A stretch of 64,000 nucleotides of DNA from Flavobacterium sp. IMCC34852 (GCF_030643905.1 NZ_CP121446.1:496001-560000); one strand, 5' to 3'; counted from the stretch's first letter, positions 1 through 8,960 are shown. Notes: generated from the sequence alone by a model not told the origin. Numbers and translations are program-made.

Positions 1-1
1 A

Positions 2-598
<597 letters not shown>

Positions 599-615
599 AG
601 TAATTCAGAAATAAT

Positions 616-646
616 AAAAAGCCGGAAGAAAACTTCCGGCTTTTTT
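616..646 (+). terminator. Rho-independent terminator
   Basis: Perfect stem GCCGGAAG/CTTCCGGC with an AAAA loop, flanked by an A-run and a T-run, 17 bases after the stop of the trans-sulfuration gene. Confidence 0.9.
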
Positions 647-796
647 GTAAATTCTATCGAAAATAAATGTTTGTATTTATAAGAAAAATTATGTTTTTTT
701 AATTATTATATGTATTTTATCGATTATTTATGTTGTTTTGGCGATTATTAAAATTCTTTATTTAAGTTTATACTACATAATTTAAAAACCAGCCCC

Positions 797-1036
797 ATGA
801 AAACAATTAACCTAAAAACCGCTTTTAAACTTTCCCTTTTGGCACTGATACTATGCAGCACAAAGGTTTTTTCATTCACAAAGATACCTAGTGAAGCGAG
901 TTCTAAAGGGAGTGAGTCAAGAACTTGTTTTGTAAACAAAGCAACAAAGTCGTCAAAAACAGCTTCCAAAACTTACTCTACAACTTCTAAAGGCTATGCC
1001 ATGCAATCTAAAGCAAAGAAATTTTTTAAAAAGTAA
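797..1036 (+). CDS. Small secreted Ser/Thr/Lys-rich peptide, unknown function
   Basis: 79 residues. Residues 1 to about 26 form a clear signal peptide (K-T-I-N-L-K-T-A-F-K, then a hydrophobic stretch ending L-C-S-T-K-V-F-S). The mature part is about 50 residues, strongly basic and full of Ser, Thr and Lys, with one Cys, and ends K-K-F-F-K-K. I recognise no family. The reverse strand also carries an open frame over the same bases, but only the plus-strand frame begins with a signal peptide and ends just before a terminator. It could be a periplasmic or surface peptide; its composition resembles cationic secreted peptides, but that is only a resemblance. Confidence 0.55.
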   Translation: MKTINLKTAFKLSLLALILCSTKVFSFTKIPSEASSKGSESRTCFVNKATKSSKTASKTYSTTSKGYAMQSKAKKFFKK

Positions 1037-1080
1037 CCTCTTAGCCTTGCTAAGATGAAAGCATTATTTAAAGTTTACAA

Positions 1081-1110
1081 AAAAAGTCCTGAATGCTCAG
1101 GACTTTTTTT
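1081..1110. terminator. Bidirectional terminator
   Basis: Stem AAAAAGTCCTGA/TCAGGACTTTTT with loop ATGC lies between two convergent genes and has A/T runs on both sides, so it can serve both. Confidence 0.88.
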
Positions 1111-1128
1111 ATGCTATTTACCAAAAAA

Positions 1129-2022
1129 TCAGAATCCGTAATTTACGCCTATTCCTATAACCTGACGGGTTTGAAATCCGGCAAAGGCATTATCGTCATA
1201 AATGGTTTGGAAGGCAAAATTGGTGGTCAAGTATTTGTTGACCTTCATTACAATATTTAAAGTATAATCGATATCAATATTATAAGGATCTTCCAGATAA
1301 TTGGTATAAGAATTAAAAATGTTTTCGGCGGTTACATTTTCCATCAAATTGAATTTGTAATAAGCATTTACTGCAGCACCAAACTCATATCTTGAAGATT
1401 CTCCCATAGCCACCCCAAAAGCTGGACCAAGTTCTGTAAAATGAGGGTGAACCACAATCACTTTTGAAGTAGCAGGCGCGACATTTATTTTAAAATTATC
1501 GCTTTTCTTCCACATCATACCCGGTCCGAATTGGGTGTAAGCGGGTGAAAAGAAATGTGATATTTTAACCGTATTGTCGGCAGGATCAAATCCTGAGTCA
1601 AGTTGGGTTTTAAAATTAAAAAAGAAAGAATAGTACCATTCGCCTGATGCTTTTTTCCCTAATAAAGAATTGAATTCTATTCTGTCATCTGTTTTTTGAA
1701 GGTCTTGGTCTTTGATTTTGGTCAACCCATAATTAGCAAAAAACTTGTTGTCCCATGTCCAAGTATCACTTTTATAATTAAAATCATATTTTACGCCCAT
1801 GTTTCCGGAAATACTGCTTTGTCCACCAGCTAACCAATTGTTAAAACTGGCTTGATTGGCCAAGAAAGTAAAAACGCCTTTCTTCTCCCAACCGTTGGGC
1901 TTTTCTTCTTGAATTTTAGCAATTGTTTCTTCCGTTTTCTTTAGTAATTCTTTTTCACTGACTTGAGAAAATATAGTGTTGGCAGATAAAAGTAACCACG
2001 TGGCTAATAAAACTCTTTTCAT
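1129..2022 (-). CDS. DUF3078 outer-membrane-type protein
   Basis: 297 residues with a signal peptide (K-R-V-L-L-A-T-W-L-L-L-S-A-N-T-I-F-S-Q). The mature part opens with a short charged helix and then G-W-E-K-K-G-V-F-T-F-L-A-N-Q-A-S-F-N-N-W-L-A-G-G-Q, the conserved start of DUF3078 proteins as I know them. The rest alternates aromatic and polar residues in beta-strand fashion and ends in G-V-N-Y-G-F, an aromatic C-terminus typical of outer-membrane barrels. Function is unknown; a role in the envelope is inferred. It has its own promoter with a full -33/-7 match. Confidence 0.85.
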   Translation of the reverse strand: MKRVLLATWLLLSANTIFSQVSEKELLKKTEETIAKIQEEKPNGWEKKGVFTFLANQASFNNWLAGGQSSISGNMGVKYDFNYKSDTWTWDNKFFANYGLTKIKDQDLQKTDDRIEFNSLLGKKASGEWYYSFFFNFKTQLDSGFDPADNTVKISHFFSPAYTQFGPGMMWKKSDNFKINVAPATSKVIVVHPHFTELGPAFGVAMGESSRYEFGAAVNAYYKFNLMENVTAENIFNSYTNYLEDPYNIDIDYTLNIVMKVNKYLTTNFAFQTIYDDNAFAGFQTRQVIGIGVNYGF

Positions 2023-2050
2023 TTTTTTGAATGTTTTTTAAATTTCGATG

Positions 2051-2080
2051 CAAAGGTAAGAATACATTCGATTTAAACAA
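2051..2080 (-). promoter_or_regulatory. Bacteroidota promoter of the DUF3078 gene
   Basis: On the minus strand TTG, 19 bases, TACCTTTG: a full match to the flavobacterial TTG-N17-23-TAnnTTTG consensus, about 29 bases upstream of the start codon. Confidence 0.7.
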
Positions 2081-2121
2081 ATCCTGATAAAAAGATAATT
2101 AACTGATTTTCAGCTATAAAG

Positions 2122-2628
2122 CTATTTTGCTTTTTTAAATAAAGGAACTGCGGAGCAAGCCTCACCATACATGATGCTTTTAGCAAAAGGTTGGAGTTTT
2201 TGTACTGCCATGATGTAAGCACTTTCAGGAACGGGTTTTTTAGAACAACCTTTGATGATGACCGGTTTGTCTTGGTATGGGGAATAATCAAGAGTTGGCA
2301 AAATCTCTTGATATAAAGCCGTATTCAAATCGTTTATGTTGCCCAATACTACTTTTTGAGCAAAAGGCGAAACATAAGTGGTTACCAAAATAGTAGCCCA
2401 AGCCGGCACTATCGCGTCAGTTGAACAATGAATGGCTACAAAATGATTTTGGTATTGTGTCCAGTCGTGGTTTTTCAAAGCTTCGCGAAAGTCTTTTTCT
2501 TTCAATAAAAAGCCTTCTAAAAGCCATTGAGAAATGTCTATTTGTGTCCGAATGCCGCTGGGATAATAATCTTCCAAATCGAACACTTCGAGGGCTGAGT
2601 TGGCTACTCTGTTGATGATTTCGTCCAT
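2122..2628 (-). CDS. DUF2480 family protein
   Basis: 168 residues, cytosolic, no signal peptide. It starts M-D-E-I-I-N-R-V-A-N-S and contains I-D-I-S-Q-W-L, P-A-W-A-T and K-G-C-S-K-K-P-V-P-E-S-A-Y, which match the DUF2480 family as I remember it, at the usual length. Its biochemical function is unknown. It is the last gene of the sufS-sufE-sufT group on this strand, so an accessory role in Fe-S assembly is a guess from context. It is separated from sufT by 80 bases of repeated GTTCAGT units. Confidence 0.72.
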   Translation of the reverse strand: MDEIINRVANSALEVFDLEDYYPSGIRTQIDISQWLLEGFLLKEKDFREALKNHDWTQYQNHFVAIHCSTDAIVPAWATILVTTYVSPFAQKVVLGNINDLNTALYQEILPTLDYSPYQDKPVIIKGCSKKPVPESAYIMAVQKLQPFAKSIMYGEACSAVPLFKKAK

Positions 2629-2631
2629 GGT

Positions 2632-2700
2632 TTTAGTGTTCAGTGTTCAGTATTCAGTGTTCAGTAGCAAAAACTGCCTACTGCTACTTGCTTACTGAAC
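2632..2700. repeat. GTTCAGT-type intergenic repeat with hairpin
   Basis: Tandem copies of GTTCAGT/ATTCAGT (about four in 30 bases) followed by a stretch ending CTTACTGAAC, the inverse of the first unit, so it can fold back. Short tandem repeats of this sequence occur between genes in many Flavobacterium genomes. Confidence 0.6.
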
Positions 2701-2708
2701 CCAAATTT

Positions 2709-3032
2709 TTAAAGCATTCCGAGTTCTAACTTGGCTTCTTCACTCATTAAATCTTTGCTCCAAGGCGGATCAAAAGTAATCTCTACTTCACAAGACTTTA
2801 CAGCCTCTATTTTGGTGATTTTTTCTTCTACTTCGCGTGGTAATGTTTCGGCTACGGGACAGTTAGGTGAAGTTAGTGTCATCAAAACTTTTACTTCGTT
2901 GTCTTCGTTAATCATTACGTCGTAGATTAAGCCTAATTCATAAATATCAACAGGAATTTCCGGGTCATAAATACCTTTGAGTACTTTGACTACATTTTCG
3001 CCTAAATTGATATCGTCTTTAAATTCTTCCAT
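2709..3032 (-). CDS. sufT: SUF-associated DUF59/MIP18 protein SufT
   Basis: 107 residues, a single MIP18 (DUF59) domain. Seen: V-L-K-G-I-Y-D-P-E-I-P-V-D-I-Y-E-L-G-L-I-Y (residues about 17-37), T-L-T-S-P-N-C-P-V-A-E with the conserved Cys, and a C-terminal F-D-P-P-W-S. The family helps maturation of Fe-S proteins, probably by carrying or handing over clusters. It lies 6 bases after sufE, so the two are very likely co-transcribed. The name rests on homology and context; in some annotations it is called PaaD-like. Confidence 0.85.
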   Translation of the reverse strand: MEEFKDDINLGENVVKVLKGIYDPEIPVDIYELGLIYDVMINEDNEVKVLMTLTSPNCPVAETLPREVEEKITKIEAVKSCEVEITFDPPWSKDLMSEEAKLELGML

Positions 3033-3038
3033 AGTTTT

Positions 3039-3458
3039 TTAATTTTTAGCATTAAATGCCAAAGCATACATTTTAAGTTTTTTAATCATAGAGACCAAAC
3101 CGTTGGCTCTTGTTGGAGACAAATGTTCTTTAAGACCGATTTCGTCAATAAAATCGGTGTTGGCTTCTAAAATAGCCGAGGCTTTTTGATTAGAAAATAC
3201 CCGAATCAGAATGGCTATAATGCCTTTGGTTAAAATCGCATCGCTATCGGCGGTGAAGACTACTTTATCGCCTAGTTGCTCGGCGTGAACCCAAACTTTC
3301 GATTGGCAACCGGTAATAATGTTGTCTTCCGTTTTGTATTGTTCTTCAATTAGCGGGAGTGATTTACCGAGCTCGATGATATATTCGTAGCGTTGCATCC
3401 AATCGTCGAACATGGAGAACTCGTCTACAATCTCGTCTTGTATTTCTTTTATGCTCAT
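3039..3458 (-). CDS. sufE: Cysteine desulfuration protein SufE
   Basis: 139 residues, normal length. The motif I-T-G-C-Q-S-K-V-W places the sulfur-accepting cysteine at residue 51, exactly as in E. coli SufE. SufE takes persulfide sulfur from the SufS active-site cysteine and passes it to the SufBCD scaffold. The start codon overlaps the stop of the upstream lipoprotein gene (ATGA), implying translational coupling; sufT follows after 6 bases. Confidence 0.94.
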   Translation of the reverse strand: MSIKEIQDEIVDEFSMFDDWMQRYEYIIELGKSLPLIEEQYKTEDNIITGCQSKVWVHAEQLGDKVVFTADSDAILTKGIIAILIRVFSNQKASAILEANTDFIDEIGLKEHLSPTRANGLVSMIKKLKMYALAFNAKN

Positions 3459-3895
3459 TCTTCTTTTTCTTTGGCCAAAGCTACTATTTTATTGACTAAT
3501 TTTTCTATTTCTTTTGGTGGAAAACCGTGATCAAAATCGGTAGTTTCATAATTGTTATCTTGATAGCGTATTTTGAAATTCGCAATCGCAGCGCCATCAT
3601 AAAAGCGCTTTTGGGTTGGGTCTTTTAGCTTTGGAATATCTTCTAAATTAATTTTGGCGAAAGCCGAAACCATTTCTTTCCAATCGGCATCCGAAATCTT
3701 AACTTCTACCGGTAAAGCGCCTTCGCTTCGGTCATTGAAAATCGTTGCTTTTTGATTAATAACGACAATCTTTTGGTAAAAACCACGCGTATTCGCCGTG
3801 TATTGAATGGTGGTGTTTGTCAAGTCGTTTTGTGCTTCATTGGTACAACTTTTTCCGAGGAAAATCGTTAGTAAAATCATGGTTATTGTTTTCAT
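3455..3895 (-). CDS. Small predicted lipoprotein within the suf group
   Basis: 146 residues from the ATG at 3895. That start gives a lipoprotein-like N-terminus (M-K-T-I-T-M-I-L-L-T-I-F-L-G-K-S-C), although the lipobox is imperfect (G-K-S-C). A longer frame opens at 3928, but its first codons lie inside a repeat element, so the shorter start is better. The body carries no motif I know; it is mixed alpha/beta with a C-terminal Lys/Glu-rich helix. Its stop overlaps the sufE start by four bases. Co-expression with sufS and sufE is likely; involvement in Fe-S metabolism is not shown. Confidence 0.7.
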   Translation of the reverse strand: MKTITMILLTIFLGKSCTNEAQNDLTNTTIQYTANTRGFYQKIVVINQKATIFNDRSEGALPVEVKISDADWKEMVSAFAKINLEDIPKLKDPTQKRFYDGAAIANFKIRYQDNNYETTDFDHGFPPKEIEKLVNKIVALAKEKEE

Positions 3896-3905
3896 ACTGT
3901 TGTTT

Positions 3906-3980
3906 TTTAGCCCGGATAGGAGCGACATCCTTTTTTAGTTGAAACTAAAAAAGATACAGCGGATAGCCGGAAATAGCTTC
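3906..3980 (-). repeat. Flavobacterial interspersed palindromic element
   Basis: On the minus strand it reads from a GAAGCTATTTCC-type end, through CCGCTGTATC and a hairpin core (TTTTTTAGTT/AACTAAAAAA), to a TCGCTCCTATCCGGGCTAAA end. I recognise this layout, with fixed ends and a variable hairpin, from intergenic regions of other Flavobacterium genomes. It lies between sufS and the lipoprotein gene. Confidence 0.6.
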
Positions 3981-3988
3981 TTAAAATT

Positions 3989-5203
3989 TTAACTCAACAT
4001 CATTTGGGCTTTCTTTACCGCTTCGACCATGGTGTCAATTTCTTCTTTGGTATTGTAAAAAGCGAAACTCGCTCTTATCGTTCCCGGAATTTGGAAGAAA
4101 TCCATAATCGGCTGGGCGCAATGATGTCCGGTGCGCACCGCTATTCCTAACTTATCGATAATTGTGCCAATGTCGTACGGATGAATGCCGTTGATGTTAA
4201 ACGAAATTACGGAAGTTTTTTCTTTTGCGGTACCGAAAATTTTCAACCCTTCGATTTCCAATAATTTTTCGGTAGCATATTCCAACAATTCATGTTCGTA
4301 TTTGGCGATGTTGTCAAAACCAATTTCATTCAAATAATCAATAGCTGTTCCGAGTACGATTCCATCCGCAATATTGGGCGTACCGGCTTCGAACTTGTGT
4401 GGCAAGTCGGCATAAGTTGTTTTCTCAAATGTCACCGTCGCAATCATTTCACCGCCGCCTTGGTATGGTGGTAATTTGCGCAACCATTCTTCTTTTCCGT
4501 AAAGGATTCCGATTCCGGTTGGACCACAAATTTTATGCCCCGAAAACACATAAAAATCACAATTCAAAGCTTGAACATCGGGTTTTAAATGCGGTGTAGC
4601 TTGGGCACCATCGATTAAAATCGCCGCACCAACTTCATGCGCTTTATCAATCATTTCCTTGATGGGGTTAATCGTTCCCAAAGCATTTGAAATATGATTT
4701 ACGGTTACGATTTTGGTTTTAGTCGAAAGCAATTTGTCGTATTCCGACATAATCAATTCGCCATTTTCATTCATCGGAATGACTTTCAAAGCCGCACCGG
4801 TTTTCTCACATAGCATTTGCCAAGGCACGATGTTGCTGTGGTGTTCTAAAGCAGAAACCATAACCTCATCACCGGGTTTTAAAAAGGCCGCAAAACCATT
4901 GGCAACCGCATTAATTCCATGAGTGGTTCCCGAAGTAAAAATCACTTCGTGCGCGTGTTTGGCATTGATATGATTTTGAATTTTTCCACGAGAAACTTCA
5001 TACGCATCAGTAGCCAATTGGCTCAAAGTATGCACGCCGCGGTGAATGTTGGCATTAATTTCTTGGTAATATTTAGATATCGCGTCGATGACCACTTGTG
5101 GTTTTTGCGAAGTTGCGCCGTTATCAAAATAGACGAGTGGTTTGCCATTGACTTTTTGGGAAAGTATCGGAAAATCAGCTCTGATTTTTTGGATGTCTAA
5201 CAT
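3989..5203 (-). CDS. sufS: Cysteine desulfurase SufS
   Basis: 404 residues, class V aminotransferase fold. The PLP lysine is K224 in S-G-H-K-I-C-G-P-T-G, and the persulfide-forming cysteine is C362 in R-T-G-H-H-C-A-Q-P, equivalent to K226 and C364 of E. coli SufS. The enzyme turns cysteine into alanine and leaves a persulfide that SufE collects. It heads a minus-strand group (sufS, lipoprotein, sufE, sufT, DUF2480) and has its own -7 box. In the usual arrangement it would directly follow sufD; here an oppositely oriented gene lies between them. Confidence 0.95.
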   Translation of the reverse strand: MLDIQKIRADFPILSQKVNGKPLVYFDNGATSQKPQVVIDAISKYYQEINANIHRGVHTLSQLATDAYEVSRGKIQNHINAKHAHEVIFTSGTTHGINAVANGFAAFLKPGDEVMVSALEHHSNIVPWQMLCEKTGAALKVIPMNENGELIMSEYDKLLSTKTKIVTVNHISNALGTINPIKEMIDKAHEVGAAILIDGAQATPHLKPDVQALNCDFYVFSGHKICGPTGIGILYGKEEWLRKLPPYQGGGEMIATVTFEKTTYADLPHKFEAGTPNIADGIVLGTAIDYLNEIGFDNIAKYEHELLEYATEKLLEIEGLKIFGTAKEKTSVISFNINGIHPYDIGTIIDKLGIAVRTGHHCAQPIMDFFQIPGTIRASFAFYNTKEEIDTMVEAVKKAQMMLS

Positions 5204-5229
5204 GGTATTATTTAGAAAAATTCTAAATA

Positions 5230-5237
5230 CAAAAGTA
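5230..5237 (-). promoter_or_regulatory. Putative -7 box of sufS
   Basis: TACTTTTG on the minus strand, 26 bases upstream of the sufS start codon, matches TAnnTTTG. No well-spaced TTG is seen. A separate promoter would make sense because sufS is cut off from sufABCD. Confidence 0.5.
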
Positions 5238-5256
5238 GAAAAATTGAAGTGGAAAA

Positions 5257-5395
5257 AACCACGAATTCACGAATATTTATGATTTGTTATGGGATTAATT
5301 TTGAACCACAAAAGAGACAAGAATTTTCAAAAGCCACTAAAGTTTTGCGCCTTGGTTTTCTTTGTTTCTTTTGTGGTTAACTCTTCTTCAAACAA
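5257..5395. repeat. Intergenic repeat upstream of the serine hydrolase
   Basis: Contains ACCACGAATTCACGAAT and an inverted repeat of about 20 bases (AACCACAAAAGAGACAA near 5314, and its partner TTTGTTTCTTTTGTGGTTAA near 5369). Phrases of this type (ACCACAAAG, TTCACGAAT) are common between flavobacterial genes. No coding sequence is visible. Confidence 0.5.
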
Positions 5396-5432
5396 TGTTT
5401 TATTTTTATAAATTGCTTCAAAATTATTCTCC

Positions 5433-6773
5433 ATGAAAAAATTTCTCAAAATCTTTGGCATTTTATTGTTGATAGTCTTTGTTTATCTGCGCATTGAAAT
5501 TTATCCGCAACTCGATTTGATATCGGGTTTTTCGGCCAAGAGCGTGGCTTCGGGTCATTTTATTGATGGTCGAAGTTTGGAAACCATTCAAAAAGGCGAC
5601 AATGACATTGACAAAGTGGATTGGGCCAGCAATGAAATTGATGAAAACGGAAAGTATGCCGTATCCAAAGTGTATGGTTTAAAAACCCGCAAAGCCATTT
5701 ACCGTAAAGGTTTGGGTGCAACTTTAATCAACGATGATTTTGATGAAACTAAGCCATACAATGTTCCGAAACGAGTTTTTTTGAAGAACAATTTGCCTTA
5801 TCCTTTTGGTAATAACAATCCTGTAGATACTGTTTTTGGTGATATTGATTATGCCAAATTGCAGAAAGCGGTAGAAGATGCTTTTGATAAAAAAGGCGAG
5901 AAAAACAAACGCACACGTTCGGTAGTAGTCTTGTATAAAAACAAATTAATTGCCGAAAAATATGCCGATGGATTCAACAAAGAATCTAAAATTTTGGGTT
6001 GGTCGATGACCAAAAGTTTAACGGCAACTTATTTCGGAATTCTAAAAAAACAAGGCAAAATCGACATCACTAAACCGGCTCCGATTGCGGAATGGAAAAA
6101 CGATGAGCGTTCCAAAATCACCATTAATGATTTGTTGCACATGAATTCCGGCTTGGAATGGGAAGAAGATTATAACAAAATTTCCGATGTAACTAAAATG
6201 CTTTTTATTGCGGAAGACATGACCAAACCTCAAATTGATAAGCCTTTGGTGGGCAAACCAAACAATACTTGGAATTATTCTTCAGGAACGACCAATTTAT
6301 TGTCCGGGATTTTGCGAAAACAATTCAAAACCCACCAAGAATACTTAGATTTTTGGTACAGCAGTTTGTTTGATAAAATCGGGATGAATTCCGCTTTAGT
6401 CGAAGTTGATATAAGTGGGAATTTTGTGGGTTCATCTTATGGTTGGGCCACAACGCGTGATTGGGCGAAGTTTGGTTTGCTTTATTTAAACGAAGGAAAC
6501 TGGAATGGCGAACAAATTTTTGATCCGAGTTGGGCCAAATATGTTGCCACACCAACCAACGGTTCTAACGGACAATACGGTGGACAATTTTGGTTAAACG
6601 CCGGCGGAAAGTTCCCCGATGTACCAAAAGATATGTTTTACTGCAGCGGATATCAAGGACAAATGGTGGCTATTTTCCCTAGTCACGACTTGGTTGTGGT
6701 ACGTATGGGATTGAGCGAAGAATTTGACTTTAACGGGTTGTTAAGTGGTATTGTTGGTAGTTTGAGAAAATAA
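5433..6773 (+). CDS. Beta-lactamase-fold serine hydrolase (class C type)
   Basis: 446 residues. An N-terminal hydrophobic segment (residues about 4-20) acts as a membrane anchor or signal. The catalytic S-x-x-K is S-M-T-K (Ser191, Lys194), preceded by G-W; Y-S-S-G-T-T follows at the place of the Y-x-N motif. The fold is that of class C beta-lactamases, DD-peptidases and esterases. The substrate is not predictable, and nothing marks it as a resistance enzyme. It lies on the opposite strand in the middle of the suf cluster, between sufD and sufS, with repetitive DNA on both sides, which suggests a later insertion. Confidence 0.85.
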   Translation: MKKFLKIFGILLLIVFVYLRIEIYPQLDLISGFSAKSVASGHFIDGRSLETIQKGDNDIDKVDWASNEIDENGKYAVSKVYGLKTRKAIYRKGLGATLINDDFDETKPYNVPKRVFLKNNLPYPFGNNNPVDTVFGDIDYAKLQKAVEDAFDKKGEKNKRTRSVVVLYKNKLIAEKYADGFNKESKILGWSMTKSLTATYFGILKKQGKIDITKPAPIAEWKNDERSKITINDLLHMNSGLEWEEDYNKISDVTKMLFIAEDMTKPQIDKPLVGKPNNTWNYSSGTTNLLSGILRKQFKTHQEYLDFWYSSLFDKIGMNSALVEVDISGNFVGSSYGWATTRDWAKFGLLYLNEGNWNGEQIFDPSWAKYVATPTNGSNGQYGGQFWLNAGGKFPDVPKDMFYCSGYQGQMVAIFPSHDLVVVRMGLSEEFDFNGLLSGIVGSLRK

Positions 6774-6840
6774 TTAACCGCAAAGTTCGCGAAGAAATAC
6801 GCAAAGAGCGCAAAGTGTAAATACTTGCGCTCTTTATGAT
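6774..6840. repeat. CGCAAAG-type repeat with terminator-like hairpin
   Basis: Begins TTAACCGCAAAGTTCGCG and has the arms AAAGAGCGCAAAG and CTTGCGCTCTTT (about 6803-6836), which form a stem with one bulge. It probably ends transcription of the serine hydrolase. The CGCAAAGTTCGCAAAG phrase is a recurrent flavobacterial intergenic repeat. Confidence 0.55.
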
Positions 6841-6861
6841 TTTATAATATTTTAGTGTTAA

Positions 6862-8178
6862 CTACAAATCGAACCCTAAATTCACGCCCAATTTCGTAGC
6901 GATAATTTTGGTAATACGCTTTTTCAATTCCGGGATTTTGATGCTTTCAATCACTTCATTCGAGAAGGCGTACATCAATAAGGCCTTGGCTTCTTTCTTC
7001 GGAATACCGCGTTGTTGCATATAGAACATGGCGGTTTCGTCTAATTGTCCGATGGTACAACCGTGGGAACACTTTACGTCATCGGCAAAAATTTCCAATT
7101 GCGGTTTGGCATTGATGGTGGCTTTGTCGCCTAATAAGATGTTGTTGTTCTGTTGGAAAGCATCGGTTTTTTGCGCTTCTTTTTCCACGAAAATTTTTCC
7201 GTTGAAAACGCCTGTCGAACTGTCGGCCAAAATGGTTTTGTAGTTCTGGTGGCTTTCGCAATTGGGCGTCGCGTGATTTACTAAAGTGTAATGGTCAACG
7301 TGTTGCTTGTCGCCAATGATGGTAATGCCTTTTAAAGTCGAATCGATTCTTTCGCCAAAATGATAGAAATTCAGGTTATTTCTGGTGATGTTGCCACCAA
7401 AAGAAAACGTGTGTACCGAAACGCGACTTTCCTGTTTTTGGGAAATATAAGTGTTGTCAATCAGGTTGGCCGATTGCAAGTCGTTTTGAATTTTATAGTA
7501 ATCCACGATAGCGCGTTTTTGAGCAAAAATCTCGGTTACCGAATTGGTAAGCACCGGGTTTTCGTTTAAACTTTGGTGTCTTTCTATGATTTGTACGTGG
7601 GCATTTTCGCCTACGATAACCAAATTTCTCGGTTGAACCATCAGAGCGCTTTCAACGCCTGTTGAGAAATAAATGATTTCGATGGGTTTTTCCACCACTT
7701 TGCTTTTCGGAATGTTGATGTAGGCGCCTTCATTGGCGAAAGCCGTGTTTAAACTGGTCAAACTTTCGTCTTTGCTGGCTATTTTGTTGAAATACTCATC
7801 AATAATCATTTTGTATTTTGGTTTGTTTAAAGCCGAAGACATTAAGCAAACATCCAAACCGTCATGCGTTGTTGCTGATAAAAAAGAAGAGAATTTTCCA
7901 TCCACAAAAATCACTTTGTGTGTGTCGATTTCGTGCAAGAAGTATTTTTTTACCTCAGCAAATTCGATGGCATTGTCGTGTTTCGGGAATACCGAATAGT
8001 CATTTTTTAAGATGGCATTCAGCGAAGTATATTTCCAGGCTTCCTCTTTTTTGGAGGGGAAACCTTTGTTCTCAAAGTTTTTAATGGCAGAAGTGCGCAC
8101 GTCGTGCAATTCCGAATGAACATCAATGTGTTCTTCGAAAGCCATAAAAGACGAGATTAATTTTTCTTTCAATTCCAT
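6862..8178 (-). CDS. sufD: Fe-S cluster assembly scaffold protein SufD
   Basis: 438 residues, normal length. N-terminal helical part with the SufB/D-type stretch P-S-K-K-E-E-A-W-K-Y-T-S, then a long beta-helix core, and the C-terminal signature of the family: C-S-H-G-C-T-I-G-Q-L-D, followed by Q-Q-R-G-I-P-K-K-E-A. SufD pairs with SufB and the ATPase SufC to build Fe-S clusters. Its start codon overlaps the sufC stop by one base, so translation is coupled. Confidence 0.94.
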   Translation of the reverse strand: MELKEKLISSFMAFEEHIDVHSELHDVRTSAIKNFENKGFPSKKEEAWKYTSLNAILKNDYSVFPKHDNAIEFAEVKKYFLHEIDTHKVIFVDGKFSSFLSATTHDGLDVCLMSSALNKPKYKMIIDEYFNKIASKDESLTSLNTAFANEGAYINIPKSKVVEKPIEIIYFSTGVESALMVQPRNLVIVGENAHVQIIERHQSLNENPVLTNSVTEIFAQKRAIVDYYKIQNDLQSANLIDNTYISQKQESRVSVHTFSFGGNITRNNLNFYHFGERIDSTLKGITIIGDKQHVDHYTLVNHATPNCESHQNYKTILADSSTGVFNGKIFVEKEAQKTDAFQQNNNILLGDKATINAKPQLEIFADDVKCSHGCTIGQLDETAMFYMQQRGIPKKEAKALLMYAFSNEVIESIKIPELKKRITKIIATKLGVNLGFDL

Positions 8179-8930
8179 TATGCTTCTTGCTCTTGTTTAA
8201 TCCAATCGTATCCTTTTTCCTCAAGTTCAAGTGCTAATGAAGCGTCGCCTGATTTTACAATTTTTCCGTCCATTAAAACGTGAACGAAATCAGGAATGAT
8301 ATAGTCTAACAAACGTTGGTAATGCGTAATGACTAACACCGCGTTATTTTCGTTTTTCAATTTGTTTACGCCGTTGGCCACAATTCGAAGCGCATCGATA
8401 TCCAAACCGGAATCGGTTTCGTCAAGGATGGCTAATTTGGGTTCCAACATGGCCATTTGGAAAATCTCGTTACGTTTCTTTTCACCACCCGAAAAACCTT
8501 CGTTTAGCGAGCGGGATAAGAACTTGCGGTCGATTTCTAATAATTCTGATTTCTCACGAATCAATTTCAACATTTCATTCGCCGGCATTTCCTCTTTTCC
8601 GTTGGCTTTGCGGCTTTCGTTGATGGCGGTTTTCATAAAATTCGTCACTGAAACACCCGGAATTTCTACCGGATATTGGAACGACAAGAAAACCCCTTTG
8701 TGAGCTCTTTCTTCGGGAGCTAATTCTGAAATATCTTCGCCTTCCAAAAGGATTTCGCCTTCGGTTACTTCGTAGTTTTCATTTCCGGCAATGATGGACG
8801 AAAGTGTACTTTTTCCGGCACCGTTTGGTCCCATAATCGCGTGTACTTCTCCGGCATTTACCGTTAGGTTGATTCCTTTTAAAATCTCTTTATCTTCAAC
8901 ACTTGCGTGTAAATTTGTTATTTGTAACAT
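8178..8930 (-). CDS. sufC: Fe-S assembly ATPase SufC
   Basis: 250 residues, ABC ATPase. Walker [10 protein letters not shown] at residues 34-42; ABC signature variant [11 protein letters not shown]; Walker [13 protein letters not shown], the extended form characteristic of SufC. ATP hydrolysis drives shape changes of SufBD during cluster assembly. It lies between sufB (30-base gap) and sufD (one-base overlap). Confidence 0.95.
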   Translation of the reverse strand: MLQITNLHASVEDKEILKGINLTVNAGEVHAIMGPNGAGKSTLSSIIAGNENYEVTEGEILLEGEDISELAPEERAHKGVFLSFQYPVEIPGVSVTNFMKTAINESRKANGKEEMPANEMLKLIREKSELLEIDRKFLSRSLNEGFSGGEKKRNEIFQMAMLEPKLAILDETDSGLDIDALRIVANGVNKLKNENNAVLVITHYQRLLDYIIPDFVHVLMDGKIVKSGDASLALELEEKGYDWIKQEQEA

Positions 8931-8960
8931 TTTGTAAATGTGTTTTATTCTGATTTATGA

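Noticed and set aside
748..969. Minus-strand open frame of 73 codons opposite the small secreted peptide
   Set aside because: It has no start context or family resemblance; the plus-strand frame has a signal peptide and terminator.
5433..6773. Serine hydrolase as a beta-lactamase resistance gene
   Set aside because: It has the general S-x-x-K fold only; nothing in sequence or context indicates antibiotic hydrolysis.
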